A DNA stretch of 35,332 nucleotides from Oxalobacteraceae bacterium (GTDB lineage Bacteria > Pseudomonadota > Gammaproteobacteria > Burkholderiales > Burkholderiaceae_D): assembly GCA_027490255.1 (NCBI GenBank), contig JAIXYM010000093.1, positions 1-35,332 on the forward strand, given 5' to 3'. This document shows, in pieces, positions 13,941-23,410 of this stretch; the first letter of the stretch is position 1, and every line of letters starts with the position of its first letter. The notes under the pieces were generated by a model that saw only the letters and a list, made by a program, of their open reading frames with translations, was not told where the DNA came from and did not search any database. A program made the position numbers and the translations under genes.

Positions 13941-14519
13941 CTAGTCCAGCAGATGCGCGACCAGTTTGTCGAACGCTGTTGGATCAAACGCTGAGTTATC
14001 AAATCGCAGTATTCCCGGATGCTCGGGCGGTTCTATCCGACGCAGCAGATAGCTGTCCCAGTGGGCTAGCTTCCAGGCATCACGCGGATCGGCGCGTCGC
14101 TCGATACGGCGGCGCGCTTCATCGCTCGGTAAATCGATCCAGGCGATGCGGCAGATCGTATTGGCTGGTAGGCCGAGCTCTTGCGGCCGGAAAAATTTGC
14201 CCGCCATGATTTCTCGGGTGAAGGGGCCGACCAGCATGACCTGAAGGCCAAGCGCCAGGTTTTCGCGGGTGATGTCGAGCAGACCGGCATATTCGCCGTT
14301 GCGCAGGTGCTGCAGATAGGTTGGGCTGTCGCGGTCGGCCGGATCGCCGGTCAGCAGACCCATGATGTGCGAGCTGAACGCACCATAGGCGGTGTCTTTG
14401 TCCAGAAAGAAGAAGTCTCGGCCAGAACGTGCGGCGAGCTGGGGCAGAGCCTGCTTGGCGAGCGTGGTCTTGCCGGTGCCAGCGTGACCAGCGAAAAGAA
14501 TGAGTCGAGGTGGGTTCAT
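13941..14519 (-). CDS. AAA-type P-loop kinase of unknown target
   Basis: 192 residues. LILFAGHAGTGKTTLAKQAL places a Walker A motif at about residues 10-17. FFFLDKDTAYGAFSS supplies a substrate-side Asp pair, and the region RRRIERRADPRDAWKLAHWD carries the Arg-rich lid typical of small kinases such as gluconate/shikimate-like or zeta-like proteins. The target cannot be deduced. It converges with the serine hydrolase (11 bases between stops) and diverges from the bactofilin gene. Probably a cytoplasmic enzyme. Confidence 0.75.
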   Translation of the reverse strand: MNPPRLILFAGHAGTGKTTLAKQALPQLAARSGRDFFFLDKDTAYGAFSSHIMGLLTGDPADRDSPTYLQHLRNGEYAGLLDITRENLALGLQVMLVGPFTREIMAGKFFRPQELGLPANTICRIAWIDLPSDEARRRIERRADPRDAWKLAHWDSYLLRRIEPPEHPGILRFDNSAFDPTAFDKLVAHLLD

Positions 14520-14643
14520 GGGCGAGATGTTTTCAAATTGACAGTGTAGGTTACTGACAGAAAAACTTGTATCATGCCGTTGTTATAAGCAAAGCTGCGA
14601 ACGTAGTAGCTTCCATTAAATTCAAGAGAGACACGAAAACAAT

Positions 14644-15165
14644 ATGGCCGACACAAATACGCCGGGTTCCCTGCTCGTAGGTGAAGGTGTTTTCATGAAA
14701 GGCTCGATGCGTGTGCCAGGTCTGGCCAGCATCGACGGCAAGCTCGAAGGCGAGCTCACTGCCGATACGGTCCACATTCAGACGAATGGTTCCATGAATG
14801 GTCGTACAACGGCTAGTCATGTGAGAGTGGCGGGCGCTGTGACCGACACCACGATCGCCAACAAAACGCTGGTCATCGAATCTTCGGGGCTGATTGCAGG
14901 TTCTATTACCTACACCGATCTGGAGATCAAGAAGGGCGGATCCCTGCAAGGTTCAATCAACAAGGTGGGCCAGCAGCCGCAAAATTTTGCGCCGCCTAGT
15001 CCACCGGTGCCGCCGGTGGTAGCCGCACCCGCACCCGAGCCCGTGGTGCAGGCGTCCCCCGCACCAGAACCGACATCCGCACCGACATCTGCATCCCCAG
15101 AGATCAAAGCTGAAGCACCAGCCAATGCGCCCGCCAGCGATATGGCGCGCAAGCCAAGAAACTGA
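14644..15165 (+). CDS. bactofilin
   Basis: 173 residues. Residues about 8-107 form the bactofilin right-handed beta-helix: repeated short strands with Gly turns (GEGVFMKGSMRVPGLASIDG, then GKLEGELTADTVHI and later SSGLIAGSITYTDLEI). The family polymerises without nucleotide into cytoskeletal filaments at the membrane and scaffolds wall synthesis or polar structures. After about 110 the tail is disordered and Pro/Ala-rich, with repeated APEP-like units, ending in a basic MARKPRN. No metallopeptidase gene of the LmdC type lies alongside. A strong terminator follows directly. Confidence 0.9.
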   Translation: MADTNTPGSLLVGEGVFMKGSMRVPGLASIDGKLEGELTADTVHIQTNGSMNGRTTASHVRVAGAVTDTTIANKTLVIESSGLIAGSITYTDLEIKKGGSLQGSINKVGQQPQNFAPPSPPVPPVVAAPAPEPVVQASPAPEPTSAPTSASPEIKAEAPANAPASDMARKPRN

Positions 15166-15186
15166 TTGATGGCCTGAGTGTCTGAA

Positions 15187-15220
15187 GCGGCTGGCGAGTA
15201 TTCGCCAGCCGCTTTGTTTT
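15187..15220 (+). terminator. rho-independent terminator of the bactofilin gene
   Basis: GCGGCTGGCGA (15187-15197) pairs perfectly with TCGCCAGCCGC (15202-15212) around GTAT, followed by TTTGTTTT. It lies 22 bases after the bactofilin stop. Confidence 0.9.
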
Positions 15221-15459
15221 AATCTTGCTGGCGCGCTCCTTACGCACTGCAACAGGCCCTATTCAATTGGCGTTTGATTCATTCTTTTCCGGTTTTCTGT
15301 TCGCTGCAATCCCTTCATATCGGGTGGTATCTATCTTGCCCCTTGGTCGTGCCGATTCGCGATGAATTCGGGCAAAACTTGATCTGCCTACAGGAATCCT
15401 GAGTCATCTGGCGCGAAGATGAGGTCTATCTTACCCATCGGATGAAAAGGGAGGCGCAG

Positions 15460-15798
15460 GTGAATACATCACTTAAAATGGTAGCCGGATTTGTGTTGTT
15501 GATGTCCACGACCCTAGTGCAGGCACAGATGAAGCCAGCTGACGTTACCGCAGCAAAGGCTGCGTTTTCTGGCAATGGTTGCGCCAACTGCCACGATCCG
15601 TCCTTGGGTGGTGTTGGTCCGGCGCTCAAGGAAATAGCCGCTCGTTACAAGGGCAAAAAAGTGAGTGCTGAAGTGGCTAAACGTATCATCGAGGGCAGTG
15701 AGGGTCGCTGGGGCCAGATGGCCCACCCGCCGTACGCTGGACTTGATCCGACCGACGCTGCGCTGCTCGCCCGCTGGATACTCGCCGGCGCGCCCTGA
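15460..15798 (+). CDS. small class I cytochrome c
   Basis: 112 residues from the GTG at 15460, preferred because AAGGGAGG lies 5 bases before it; an ATG 18 bases earlier has no site. The signal peptide ends near LVQA-Q. The haem motif C41-A-N-C44-H45 is followed by PSLGGVGPALKEIAARY, and a methionine in GRWGQMAHPPY is the likely sixth haem ligand. The overall form is that of a c551/c5-like single-haem protein, which carries electrons in the periplasm. A gene for a small exported protein follows by 30 bases on the same strand. Confidence 0.9.
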   Translation: MNTSLKMVAGFVLLMSTTLVQAQMKPADVTAAKAAFSGNGCANCHDPSLGGVGPALKEIAARYKGKKVSAEVAKRIIEGSEGRWGQMAHPPYAGLDPTDAALLARWILAGAP

Positions 15799-15828
15799 TT
15801 CAAGCAAGTCATTTATGGAGAACAATCA

Positions 15829-16209
15829 ATGAGGCACGCTTTGCTCCTCGCAGTACCACTGCTCTTCACCACGCCGCTAAGTCAGGCGGAACTGGTGAAG
15901 GTCTTTGAAAATATTCGTGGCACAGAGGTGTACATCGATACGAGCACGATGGGCGGTGGCGGGCGCTTTCGCAAGGTCTGGGAAATCCAAACCTACCGCA
16001 CGCCCTCTCCACAGGGCATGCTGTCAATGAAAATCCACAAAGAATACGATTGCAAGGACGAATCTGCGCGCATGCTGGGCTATGTGGTTTTCAAAGGCAA
16101 AATGGCCACCGGCGAAAAAATGGGTACCGTGGACACGCCCGGAGAATGGCAGTCGGTGTCAAAAAATCCTGGCGCCAAGGGTGGGTTCAGGATGGTGTGT
16201 GAGAAGTGA
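15829..16209 (+). CDS. surface-adhesin E-like small exported protein
   Basis: 126 residues with GGAG before the ATG. MRHALLLAVPLLFTTPLSQA is a signal peptide. The mature protein has EVYIDTSTMG, a VWEIQTY strand, MKIHKEYDCKDESARMLGYV and a late MVCEK. This is the pattern of the surface-adhesin E-like family common in betaproteobacteria: repeated strands and two Cys that can form a disulphide. Its adhesin role was named from Haemophilus protein E and is not shown for these relatives. It may be co-transcribed with the cytochrome gene upstream. Confidence 0.75.
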   Translation: MRHALLLAVPLLFTTPLSQAELVKVFENIRGTEVYIDTSTMGGGGRFRKVWEIQTYRTPSPQGMLSMKIHKEYDCKDESARMLGYVVFKGKMATGEKMGTVDTPGEWQSVSKNPGAKGGFRMVCEK

Positions 16210-16211
16210 AT

Positions 16212-16292
16212 ATGCGTGACATGAGTGTTCGTGACATGAGTATTCGTGAAATCAGTTCGCGCACTGAAAAATTTGATCGGCGCTGTGCCTGA
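16212..16292 (+). repeat. 15-base tandem repeat, possibly a 26-residue micro-ORF
   Basis: Just after the adhesin-like stop, GTGACATGAGTGTTC, GTGACATGAGTATTC and GTGAAATCAGTTCGC follow head to tail. They are in frame with an ATG at 16212 and would encode MRDMSVRDMSIREIS and a basic end before TGA. No ribosome site is visible apart from coupling to the upstream gene. It is more likely a decaying repeat than a gene. Confidence 0.35.
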
Positions 16293-16344
16293 CATTTCAA
16301 CGACGTTCAGGGCCCCCTAACTCCGCCTCAACATCGCGCTCATC

Positions 16345-16608
16345 TTACTGAGTGCAGCTTGTCTCCGCCATGATTTTGCGGCGTTCTGCGGGATCGGTTT
16401 CCTTTTGCAGTCGTTCCATCAGCGCCGCCAGTCGTTTGGCTTCCTCTTTCATGAAGGGCATGTCTGCCATTGAGGGGCGTTTGGCCTCGGGCGTCGCCTG
16501 AATTGGCTGTAGGGATTCCGATTTTTGTTCTTTGTCGGCCGCTTGCGCTAATGCTGAAAGGGCGAGTGCGCATAGCGTTGCGGCTAGTATACGGCGGGTT
16601 TGGGTCAT
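16345..16608 (-). CDS. small exported hypothetical protein
   Basis: 87 residues from the ATG at 16608, chosen because GGGAGC precedes it and the signal peptide then starts correctly (MTQTRRILAATLCALALSAL, cleavage after AQAA). The mature part is charged and helical: KEEAKRLAALMERLQKETDP and then AERRKIMAETSCTQ, with one Cys near the end. The helix with ALMERLQ and PAERRKIM is seen in small periplasmic proteins of unknown role. It converges with the adhesin-like gene and diverges from the tautomerase gene. Confidence 0.7.
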   Translation of the reverse strand: MTQTRRILAATLCALALSALAQAADKEQKSESLQPIQATPEAKRPSMADMPFMKEEAKRLAALMERLQKETDPAERRKIMAETSCTQ

Positions 16609-16745
16609 GACGTGCTCCCGTTTCTGTCCTGAATGAGAAATCATTATAGGCCCAGTCTGTCCAGCCTTTGAAAATCAGATCAGCGGTGCGTGCTTCCGGT
16701 ATCCTCACTGCTTTTCAACCGCAGACCACTCGAATAAGGAGACTC

Positions 16746-17132
16746 ATGCCACTCGTCAGAATAGATATCGGTCCCGGCCATGCACCAGGATTCGGCCGTG
16801 CCGTCGGTGAGATTGTTTATCGCGCCATGCTCAGTGAAATATCAGTACCTGCCGATGATAAATTTCAGATCATCAGTCAGCATCAAGCCGATGAAATCAA
16901 TATCCCGACGAGTTATCTAGGTATTGATTACTCCGACCGCATCGTATTTATACAAATCACCTTGAATCAGGGGCGCACCACTGAGCTCAAGAAAAAATTC
17001 TATCAGCGTATCGCTGATGATCTTGCTGCTGAACTCGGTATGCGCAAGCAGGATGTATTCATCAGTTTGATTGAGGTGAATAAAGAGAATTGGTCTTTTG
17101 GTAACGGCGAGATGCAGTACGGGCCGACGTGA
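16746..17132 (+). CDS. tautomerase family protein
   Basis: 128 residues starting MPLVRIDIGPGHAPGF after TAAGGAG. The start is set by that site and by the required Pro directly after Met, which becomes the catalytic N-terminal base. The body has IVFIQITLNQGRTTELKKKF and ends in LIEVNKENWSFGNGEMQYG, matching the longer (about 130 residue) tautomerase-like group whose end carries the Trp-Ser-x-Gly motif. The substrate is unknown. It stands alone between a minus-strand gene and the SHOCT gene. Confidence 0.88.
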   Translation: MPLVRIDIGPGHAPGFGRAVGEIVYRAMLSEISVPADDKFQIISQHQADEINIPTSYLGIDYSDRIVFIQITLNQGRTTELKKKFYQRIADDLAAELGMRKQDVFISLIEVNKENWSFGNGEMQYGPT

Positions 17133-17259
17133 TCGGTGTTCAAGTTCGCGCTGCTCAATCAGTGGATCGACAAAACACTGCCTTTTCCCAAGGTACTGCT
17201 CAATTCCCAGTAGCACGTAATTAAAAATATCAGTCTGAATAACAGGAGGGAGAAATCTG

Positions 17260-17952
17260 ATGGGTGGCGTAATAAAGATAGTTCAGTTCATCGCTATTTG
17301 GGGCTTGATTGCCGTGGGTACCCAAGGTTATGGATTGATCCTGTTCCCGCTTTACTACTGGCTGGTTTTTGTGGGGGGCGAAGCGCGTGTTCAGAAAGCG
17401 CAAGCAAAGCTGCAAAGCGTGCTGATGAAAGATGAGGCCGTTATCGCCTCTGGATTGCAGCAGCGTTTGTTCGCCTTGTTCACCCGTCGTATGTTGGTGG
17501 CGATTACCAGTAGCCGATTGATTGAGATTCGACGCTCGCGGCTGGGTGGTTTCGACATGAAAGACTACCAGTGGAAAGACTTGCATGACGCGGTAATGTC
17601 AGAAAATATCATTCCTAACATTTTTGGTGCGAAGCTGGAGCTTGTGGTCCGATCCGGTAACGCAGACATCACCATCGATGGTCTGCAGAGTTCGGTGGCA
17701 TCCACCATCTACTCGCATGCGCAGACGCAGGAGCAGGACTGGGAAGAGAAGAATCGAATTCGTGATCTTGAGGAAAAGCGCGCGATGAGTGGTGCGTCTG
17801 TGGTGAATGTGGGTGGTCAGGGCGCGCCGAAATCAGATGAGGGTGATTTGTTCGCCAGCCTTGAAAAAGCTAAAAAACTTTTCGACACCGGTGTGATCAG
17901 TGATGCCGAGTATCAGGAATTAAAAGCAAAAATCATCAGCAAGGGCGCTTGA
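17260..17952 (+). CDS. PH-like and SHOCT-domain membrane-associated protein
   Basis: 230 residues with AGGAGGG before the ATG. Two hydrophobic segments lie at the N-terminus (about residues 5-40). A bacterial PH-like domain follows, with ALFTRRMLVAITSSRLIEIR and WKDLHDAVMSENI at about 70-120. A charged helical linker runs to about 190, and the C-terminal SHOCT module (LFASLEKAKKLFDTGVISDA then EYQELKAKI) ends the protein. SHOCT modules are short helical segments usually acting in oligomerisation. No enzyme function is expected. It converges with ispB, with 18 bases between the stops. Confidence 0.8.
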   Translation: MGGVIKIVQFIAIWGLIAVGTQGYGLILFPLYYWLVFVGGEARVQKAQAKLQSVLMKDEAVIASGLQQRLFALFTRRMLVAITSSRLIEIRRSRLGGFDMKDYQWKDLHDAVMSENIIPNIFGAKLELVVRSGNADITIDGLQSSVASTIYSHAQTQEQDWEEKNRIRDLEEKRAMSGASVVNVGGQGAPKSDEGDLFASLEKAKKLFDTGVISDAEYQELKAKIISKGA

Positions 17953-17970
17953 CTCTGGCGAGGCTCTAGC

Positions 17971-18957
17971 TCAGTGATTGCGTTCGACGGCAAAGCTGGC
18001 CAACGCAATCAGGGCTTTTTTGTAATTACCTTCGGGCAGCCCCTGTATCGAGTCTTTCGCTCGCTGAGCTGCGCTTTCGGCCTGCTGGCGCGTGTATTCC
18101 AGGGCGCCGGAGCTGGTGATGGCGGCCAGTATCTCGTCGAAGTGCGCTTCGTCACCTTGCGAAATGCATTGCCGCACGAGCTCGCGTTGTTGTTCGCTAC
18201 CGTGCTGCATCAGATAGATCAGGGGTAGCGTTGGCTTGCCTTCGCGGAGATCATCACCGACATTTTTACCAATGTCGCTCTGATTGCCCGAGTAATCGAG
18301 CACATCATCAATGAGTTGAAAAGCGGTGCCCAGAGAGCGGCCATATTCGGCAGAGGCAGCTATCTGGTCTTCGGTTGCGCCGGCGAGCAGGCTGCCCAGC
18401 TCGGTGGCCGCTTCGAACAGCTTGGCCGTCTTGGAGCGTATGACTTGCAGATAGCGAGCCTCGGTCACATCAGGATCGTGCATGTTCATTAGCTGCAGCA
18501 CTTCCCCTTCGGCGATGACGTTGGTCGCATCTGCCAGAATTTGCATGACCCGCATATTTTGAACCGAGACCATCATCTGGAATGCGCGGGAATAAACAAA
18601 GTCGCCGACCAGCACTGAGGCGGCATTGCCAAAAAGTGCATTCGCCGTCTGCCTTCCGCGCCGCAGATCGGATTCATCGACCACGTCGTCATGCAGCAGG
18701 GTGGCGGTATGGATGAATTCGATGACGGCGGCTAGCTTGAAGTGGGCATCGCCCCGGTAACCCCAGGCATTGGCCATCAGCAGCACTAGTGCCGGCCTGA
18801 TCCGTTTGCCGCCGGCGCTGATGATGTAGTCGGCGATCTGGCTGACCAGCGGTACATCCGAGTGCAGTTGGGCGCGGATGGCGGCATCGACCGCCTGCAT
18901 GTCCGCCGCGATGACGCTCAAAGGCTGGTTTTGGGGCGCAGTTTGGGGGGCGGACAC
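17971..18957 (-). CDS. ispB: octaprenyl diphosphate synthase
   Basis: 328 residues. The two Asp-rich motifs of trans-prenyltransferases are present: LLHDDVVDESDLRRG (about residues 92-106) and FQLIDDVLDYSG (about 218-229), with GGKRIRPALVLL at about 49-60. The enzyme condenses isopentenyl units onto farnesyl diphosphate to make the side chain of ubiquinone. Side-chain length cannot be proved from sequence; octaprenyl is usual in this group. It diverges from rplU, as in many proteobacteria. It gives the window's second quinone gene after the UbiH-type hydroxylase. Confidence 0.93.
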   Translation of the reverse strand: MSAPQTAPQNQPLSVIAADMQAVDAAIRAQLHSDVPLVSQIADYIISAGGKRIRPALVLLMANAWGYRGDAHFKLAAVIEFIHTATLLHDDVVDESDLRRGRQTANALFGNAASVLVGDFVYSRAFQMMVSVQNMRVMQILADATNVIAEGEVLQLMNMHDPDVTEARYLQVIRSKTAKLFEAATELGSLLAGATEDQIAASAEYGRSLGTAFQLIDDVLDYSGNQSDIGKNVGDDLREGKPTLPLIYLMQHGSEQQRELVRQCISQGDEAHFDEILAAITSSGALEYTRQQAESAAQRAKDSIQGLPEGNYKKALIALASFAVERNH

Positions 18958-19078
18958 GATAAATGGACTGGGAATCAGTGAAAGTGCGGGATTATACGCC
19001 GGTGCCCCAGTATCCTAGCGCGCGGCTTCCGCGCCGGTCCGGGCAGTAGAACCCTCTAAAATGGGCCCCAATTGCACT

Positions 19079-19107
19079 TTGACCGGCATGCTAAGTCTAT
19101 GTATAAT
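19079..19107 (+). promoter_or_regulatory. sigma-70 promoter of rplU-rpmA
   Basis: TTGACC at 19079-19084, a 17-base spacer and TATAAT at 19102-19107. This near-consensus promoter lies about 107 bases before the rplU start and leaves a leader of roughly 100 bases. Confidence 0.8.
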
Positions 19108-19158
19108 TTGGGGTTTTCCCGAATTGGCATCGGCTTTTCGCTAGGCCGGGCAAGAAAA

Positions 19159-19176
19159 GGCGCCTCCACAGGCGCC
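19159..19176 (+). promoter_or_regulatory. hairpin in the rplU leader
   Basis: GGCGCCT (19159-19165) pairs perfectly with AGGCGCC (19170-19176) across CCAC, about 40 bases before the rplU ATG and clear of the GAGG site. Ribosomal-protein leaders with such stems are known to bind their own product; here that is only a possibility. Confidence 0.4.
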
Positions 19177-19213
19177 GAGGCGGTATCCCGATAGATCAAT
19201 CAATGAGGTTCCC

Positions 19214-19525
19214 ATGTACGCGGTCATAAAAACCGGTGGCAAACAATACAAGGTTGCTGCTGGTGAAAAACTTAAAGTAGAACAGATACCGGCAGACATT
19301 GGCTCCGAAATCACGCTGGACCAGGTGCTTGCAGTAGGCGCCGGTGAAACCATCAAATTTGGTTCGCCACTGGTTCAGGGTGCCAAGGTGCTGGCTACGG
19401 TAGTGGCGCAAGGTCGCCACGACAAGGTGAAGATTTTCAAGATGCGTCGACGCAAGCATTATCAGAAGCGTCAGGGTCATCGTCAAAACTACACCGAATT
19501 ACAGATTGTCTCGATCAACGGCTAA
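19214..19525 (+). CDS. rplU: 50S ribosomal protein L21
   Basis: 103 residues, starting [20 protein letters not shown] and containing [27 protein letters not shown], both diagnostic for L21, which binds 23S rRNA in the large subunit. GAGG precedes the ATG. It is the first gene of the rplU-rpmA-obgE block, a nearly universal bacterial order, transcribed from the strong promoter at 19079. Confidence 0.98.
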   Translation: MYAVIKTGGKQYKVAAGEKLKVEQIPADIGSEITLDQVLAVGAGETIKFGSPLVQGAKVLATVVAQGRHDKVKIFKMRRRKHYQKRQGHRQNYTELQIVSING

Positions 19526-19563
19526 GCCGCTGATCCGACTCAACCCGTCATCAGGAGCACCAA

Positions 19564-19821
19564 ATGGCACACAAAAAAGGCGGCGGCACCACGCGTAACG
19601 GCCGCGATTCAGAATCGAAACGACTGGGCGTGAAAGTTTATGGCGGCCAGGCAATCAATGCAGGCGGCATCATTGTTCGTCAGCGCGGCACCAAGCTTCA
19701 TGCAGGCGAGAACGTCGGCATGGGCAAAGACCACACCCTGTTTGCACTCGTGGACGGTAAAGTCCAGTTTGCGATCAAAGGTGCGCAAAAGCGTCATCTG
19801 GTGATGGTCGTTCCGGCCTGA
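19564..19821 (+). CDS. rpmA: 50S ribosomal protein L27
   Basis: 85 residues beginning [20 protein letters not shown], the full proteobacterial L27 N-terminus that reaches into the peptidyl-transferase centre. There is no cleavable leader of the Firmicute type. CAGGAG lies before the ATG. It follows rplU by 38 bases and precedes a terminator-like hairpin. Confidence 0.98.
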   Translation: MAHKKGGGTTRNGRDSESKRLGVKVYGGQAINAGGIIVRQRGTKLHAGENVGMGKDHTLFALVDGKVQFAIKGAQKRHLVMVVPA

Positions 19822-19840
19822 CCGACGCGAACATCCTGCG

Positions 19841-19870
19841 AAAAGGCTCTGCCGCAGGTAGGGCCTTTTT
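19841..19870 (+). terminator. terminator or attenuator between rpmA and obgE
   Basis: AAAAGGCTCT (19841-19850) faces AGGGCCTTTT (19860-19869) and runs into a T-stretch. One bulge makes it moderate in strength. It lies 22 bases before the obgE ATG, so it would lower obgE expression relative to the ribosomal genes rather than block it; that is inferred from position. Confidence 0.6.
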
Positions 19871-19879
19871 ACTTTATAG

Positions 19880-20998
<1,119 letters not shown>

Positions 20999-21000
20999 TC

Positions 21001-22119
21001 ATGCAGTCCATCATCCGGCAGGCGCAGCGCGTAATCGTTAAGGTGGGATCTTCACTCGTCACCAACGAAGGGCGCGGGCTGGATCATGCTGCGATTGCCA
21101 AATGGGCGGATCAGATCGCGCATTTGCGTCGCATGGGTAAGCAGGTGGTGCTGGTCAGTTCCGGTGCAGTCGCTGAAGGTATGTTGCGGCTCGGTTTCGA
21201 GCGCCGTCCGGTTGCCATACATGAGCTGCAAGCCTGTGCCGCTGTTGGACAAATGGGGCTCGCGCAGATTTATGAAACCAGTTTTCGAGCGCATGATTTG
21301 CGCACCGCACAGGTTTTACTTACGCACGCCGATCTCGCTGATCGTGAACGTTATCTGAATGCACGCTCCACCTTGTTCACATTGCTTGAATTGGGTGTCG
21401 TCCCTGTTATCAATGAAAATGACACCGTCGTCACCGATGAAATTAAATTCGGCGACAACGACACGCTGGGTGCGCTGGTTGCCAATCTCATTGAAGCGGA
21501 TGCTCTTATCATTCTGACGGATCAGCGTGGTTTGTATACCAGCGATCCGCGCAAGAATACCGATGCGACATTTGTAAACGAAGCCAAGGCCGGTGATCCG
21601 GCACTCGAAGCCATGGCCGGTGGTGCTGGCTCTGGTATTGGCAGTGGCGGCATGCTGACCAAGATACTCGCCGCGCGCCGCGCGGCGAACTCAGGCGCGC
21701 ACACGGTGATTGCCTGGGGCAGGGAAGATCAAGTGCTGGTACGACTGGCAGAGGGTGAGGCGATAGGCACACAGCTCACTGCGCAAACGGCACGACTCAC
21801 CGCACGTAAGCAGTGGATGGCGGATCATCTGAAAACCGCTGGTCAGGTAATGCTGGATCCGGGTGCCGTGCAAAAGCTACTTGAAGAGGGCAAGTCACTA
21901 TTGCCGATTGGTGTGACGGACGTCGGCGGTGATTTTGGTCGTGGAGATGTGATAACTTGCGTCGACGCGACGGGTAAACCGATTGCGCGTGGTATGTCGA
22001 ATTACGCCAGCGCCGAGGTTAAGCGCATCATGCGCAAACCTTCATCCGAAATTGCGGCGATTCTTGGTTATGTCGAAGAGGTAGAGCTGATTCATCGGGA
22101 CAATCTGGTACTGCTCTAG
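21001..22119 (+). CDS. proB: glutamate 5-kinase
   Basis: 372 residues. [20 protein letters not shown] opens the amino-acid kinase domain; [13 protein letters not shown] and [20 protein letters not shown] are characteristic active-site blocks. A C-terminal PUA domain (about 280-372) is present, as in proteobacterial ProB. It phosphorylates glutamate in the first step of proline synthesis and is normally inhibited by proline. proA is not in this window. It follows obgE by 2 bases. Confidence 0.97.
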   Translation: MQSIIRQAQRVIVKVGSSLVTNEGRGLDHAAIAKWADQIAHLRRMGKQVVLVSSGAVAEGMLRLGFERRPVAIHELQACAAVGQMGLAQIYETSFRAHDLRTAQVLLTHADLADRERYLNARSTLFTLLELGVVPVINENDTVVTDEIKFGDNDTLGALVANLIEADALIILTDQRGLYTSDPRKNTDATFVNEAKAGDPALEAMAGGAGSGIGSGGMLTKILAARRAANSGAHTVIAWGREDQVLVRLAEGEAIGTQLTAQTARLTARKQWMADHLKTAGQVMLDPGAVQKLLEEGKSLLPIGVTDVGGDFGRGDVITCVDATGKPIARGMSNYASAEVKRIMRKPSSEIAAILGYVEEVELIHRDNLVLL

Positions 22120-22143
22120 CGCTGGTGTTAGATGTGAGGTGCC

Positions 22144-22169
22144 CGCTGAAATCAGCGCAAGGTTTTTTT
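22144..22169 (+). terminator. possible terminator after proB
   Basis: CGCTGA (22144-22149) and TCAGCG (22152-22157) pair, with CAAGG and a run of seven T after them. The two-base gap means the innermost pair probably opens. It overlaps the stop codon of the converging CNP1-like gene. Confidence 0.45.
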
Positions 22170-22667
22170 CTGCCGCATCCGCTTCACGATCGTTGTCGCG
22201 TTTCCGGCCACTGACCCGAAGTCACAGAAATAATCATTGAATAGCGCGGCATATTGACGATTTGCGCCCACATCCCGAATTTGACTCCAGGCGTCGTTGC
22301 GTGATGCCGACCAGTTACCATCGGCACCGCCAGTTGCATAGAGTTTCCTCTCGGCCGTCTTGCAGCGTATGCCTTCATGGCTGACATTGCGTGCGCCCTC
22401 GGTGCTGGTAATCACCAGTGTGAATCTCACTATCCCATCGGGCGTGACGCTGACAGAGGTCGCATCAATTGCAAAATTCATCGTCGCCTGTGGGCTGACA
22501 TAGAAAGGCAGCAGGTTTTCTTTGGCAGGTGCTGCAGGCAGCACCAATGGTGTTGCATCCTCAGGTTTATCTGAAGCTGTTGGACTCTCTTGCGCGCACA
22601 CGGCAAACGGCAGGTGCAATGCAAAGACCAGCGACAGTGCATTGCAATAACGGTGGGCGCATGTCAT
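22152..22667 (-). CDS. CNP1-like family exported protein
   Basis: 171 residues. A signal peptide ([17 protein letters not shown]) is followed by a Pro/Ala linker and a beta-rich domain: [40 protein letters not shown] and [13 protein letters not shown]. It ends with [13 protein letters not shown]. The pair of Cys ([11 protein letters not shown] and YFCDFG) and the order of these blocks match the CNP1-like family, named after a Neisseria protein and of unknown role. The ATG overlaps the rppH stop as ATGA, so the two are translationally coupled, an arrangement I associate with betaproteobacteria. Confidence 0.85.
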   Translation of the reverse strand: MTCAHRYCNALSLVFALHLPFAVCAQESPTASDKPEDATPLVLPAAPAKENLLPFYVSPQATMNFAIDATSVSVTPDGIVRFTLVITSTEGARNVSHEGIRCKTAERKLYATGGADGNWSASRNDAWSQIRDVGANRQYAALFNDYFCDFGSVAGNATTIVKRMRQKKTLR

Positions 22668-23236
22668 TTGGTATCCGATTCAGTTACTGATGAGGGCTCG
22701 TTGGGTACGGACATGTTTTTTGGAGCTGCGCGCTCATTTGCTGGGTGACGTGTACCTGATACTGAACGGGTAAGAAAGCGTGAAAGCTCCTGCAACGCCC
22801 GCGTATACACATCGCGCTTGAACTCGATCACCATGTCCATGGGCACCCAATAGTCATGCCATCGCCACGCATCGAACTCAGGATGCTCGGAAATTCGCAG
22901 ATTCACATCACAGTCGCGACCCATCATGCGCAACAGGAACCAGATCTGCTTTTGGCCGCGATAGTGACCGCGCACCTCACGTTTGATGAAATGATCCGGG
23001 ACTTCATAGCGCAGCCAATCGCGGGTGCGGCCGATGACCTTCACGTGTTCTGCGCGCAGGCCGACTTCTTCCTCAAGCTCGCGATACATTGCCTGTTCTG
23101 GCGTCTCGCCGTGTTTGATGCCACCCTGGGGGAATTGCCATGAATGTTCACGCACCCGCTTTCCCCACCAGACTTCGTTTTGGTGGTTCAGCAGGATGAT
23201 GCCGACGTTCGGGCGAAAGCCTTCGCGGTCTAGCAT
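22664..23236 (-). CDS. rppH: RNA pyrophosphohydrolase (Nudix)
   Basis: 190 residues from the ATG at 23236 with GAGG before it; [17 protein letters not shown] is the classic RppH start. The Nudix box is complete: G38-x5-E44-x7-R52-E-L-E-E-E-V-G-L60. The region [13 protein letters not shown] fits RppH, which removes pyrophosphate from mRNA 5' ends and starts RNase E decay. The tail beyond about 160 is variable, with many Pro/Ser/Thr, as in other betaproteobacteria. It diverges from proS over 174 bases, which must hold both promoters. Confidence 0.95.
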   Translation of the reverse strand: MLDREGFRPNVGIILLNHQNEVWWGKRVREHSWQFPQGGIKHGETPEQAMYRELEEEVGLRAEHVKVIGRTRDWLRYEVPDHFIKREVRGHYRGQKQIWFLLRMMGRDCDVNLRISEHPEFDAWRWHDYWVPMDMVIEFKRDVYTRALQELSRFLTRSVSGTRHPANERAAPKNMSVPNEPSSVTESDTK

Positions 23237-23410
23237 GATGCACCTCGTTTTTTCTGCGGTCACCGGCGCGGATGCACTGCAGGCGAGGGCGGCACACGGT
23301 GGGTGTGCGGTCCAGAGCGAGGGTCGTGCAATCCACCGGCTCGGTGGCCAGCGAATACTTTAAAATTGGAATGATTATAACCCTCTCTTTTTCAAAAGAT
23401 TTCACACCCC

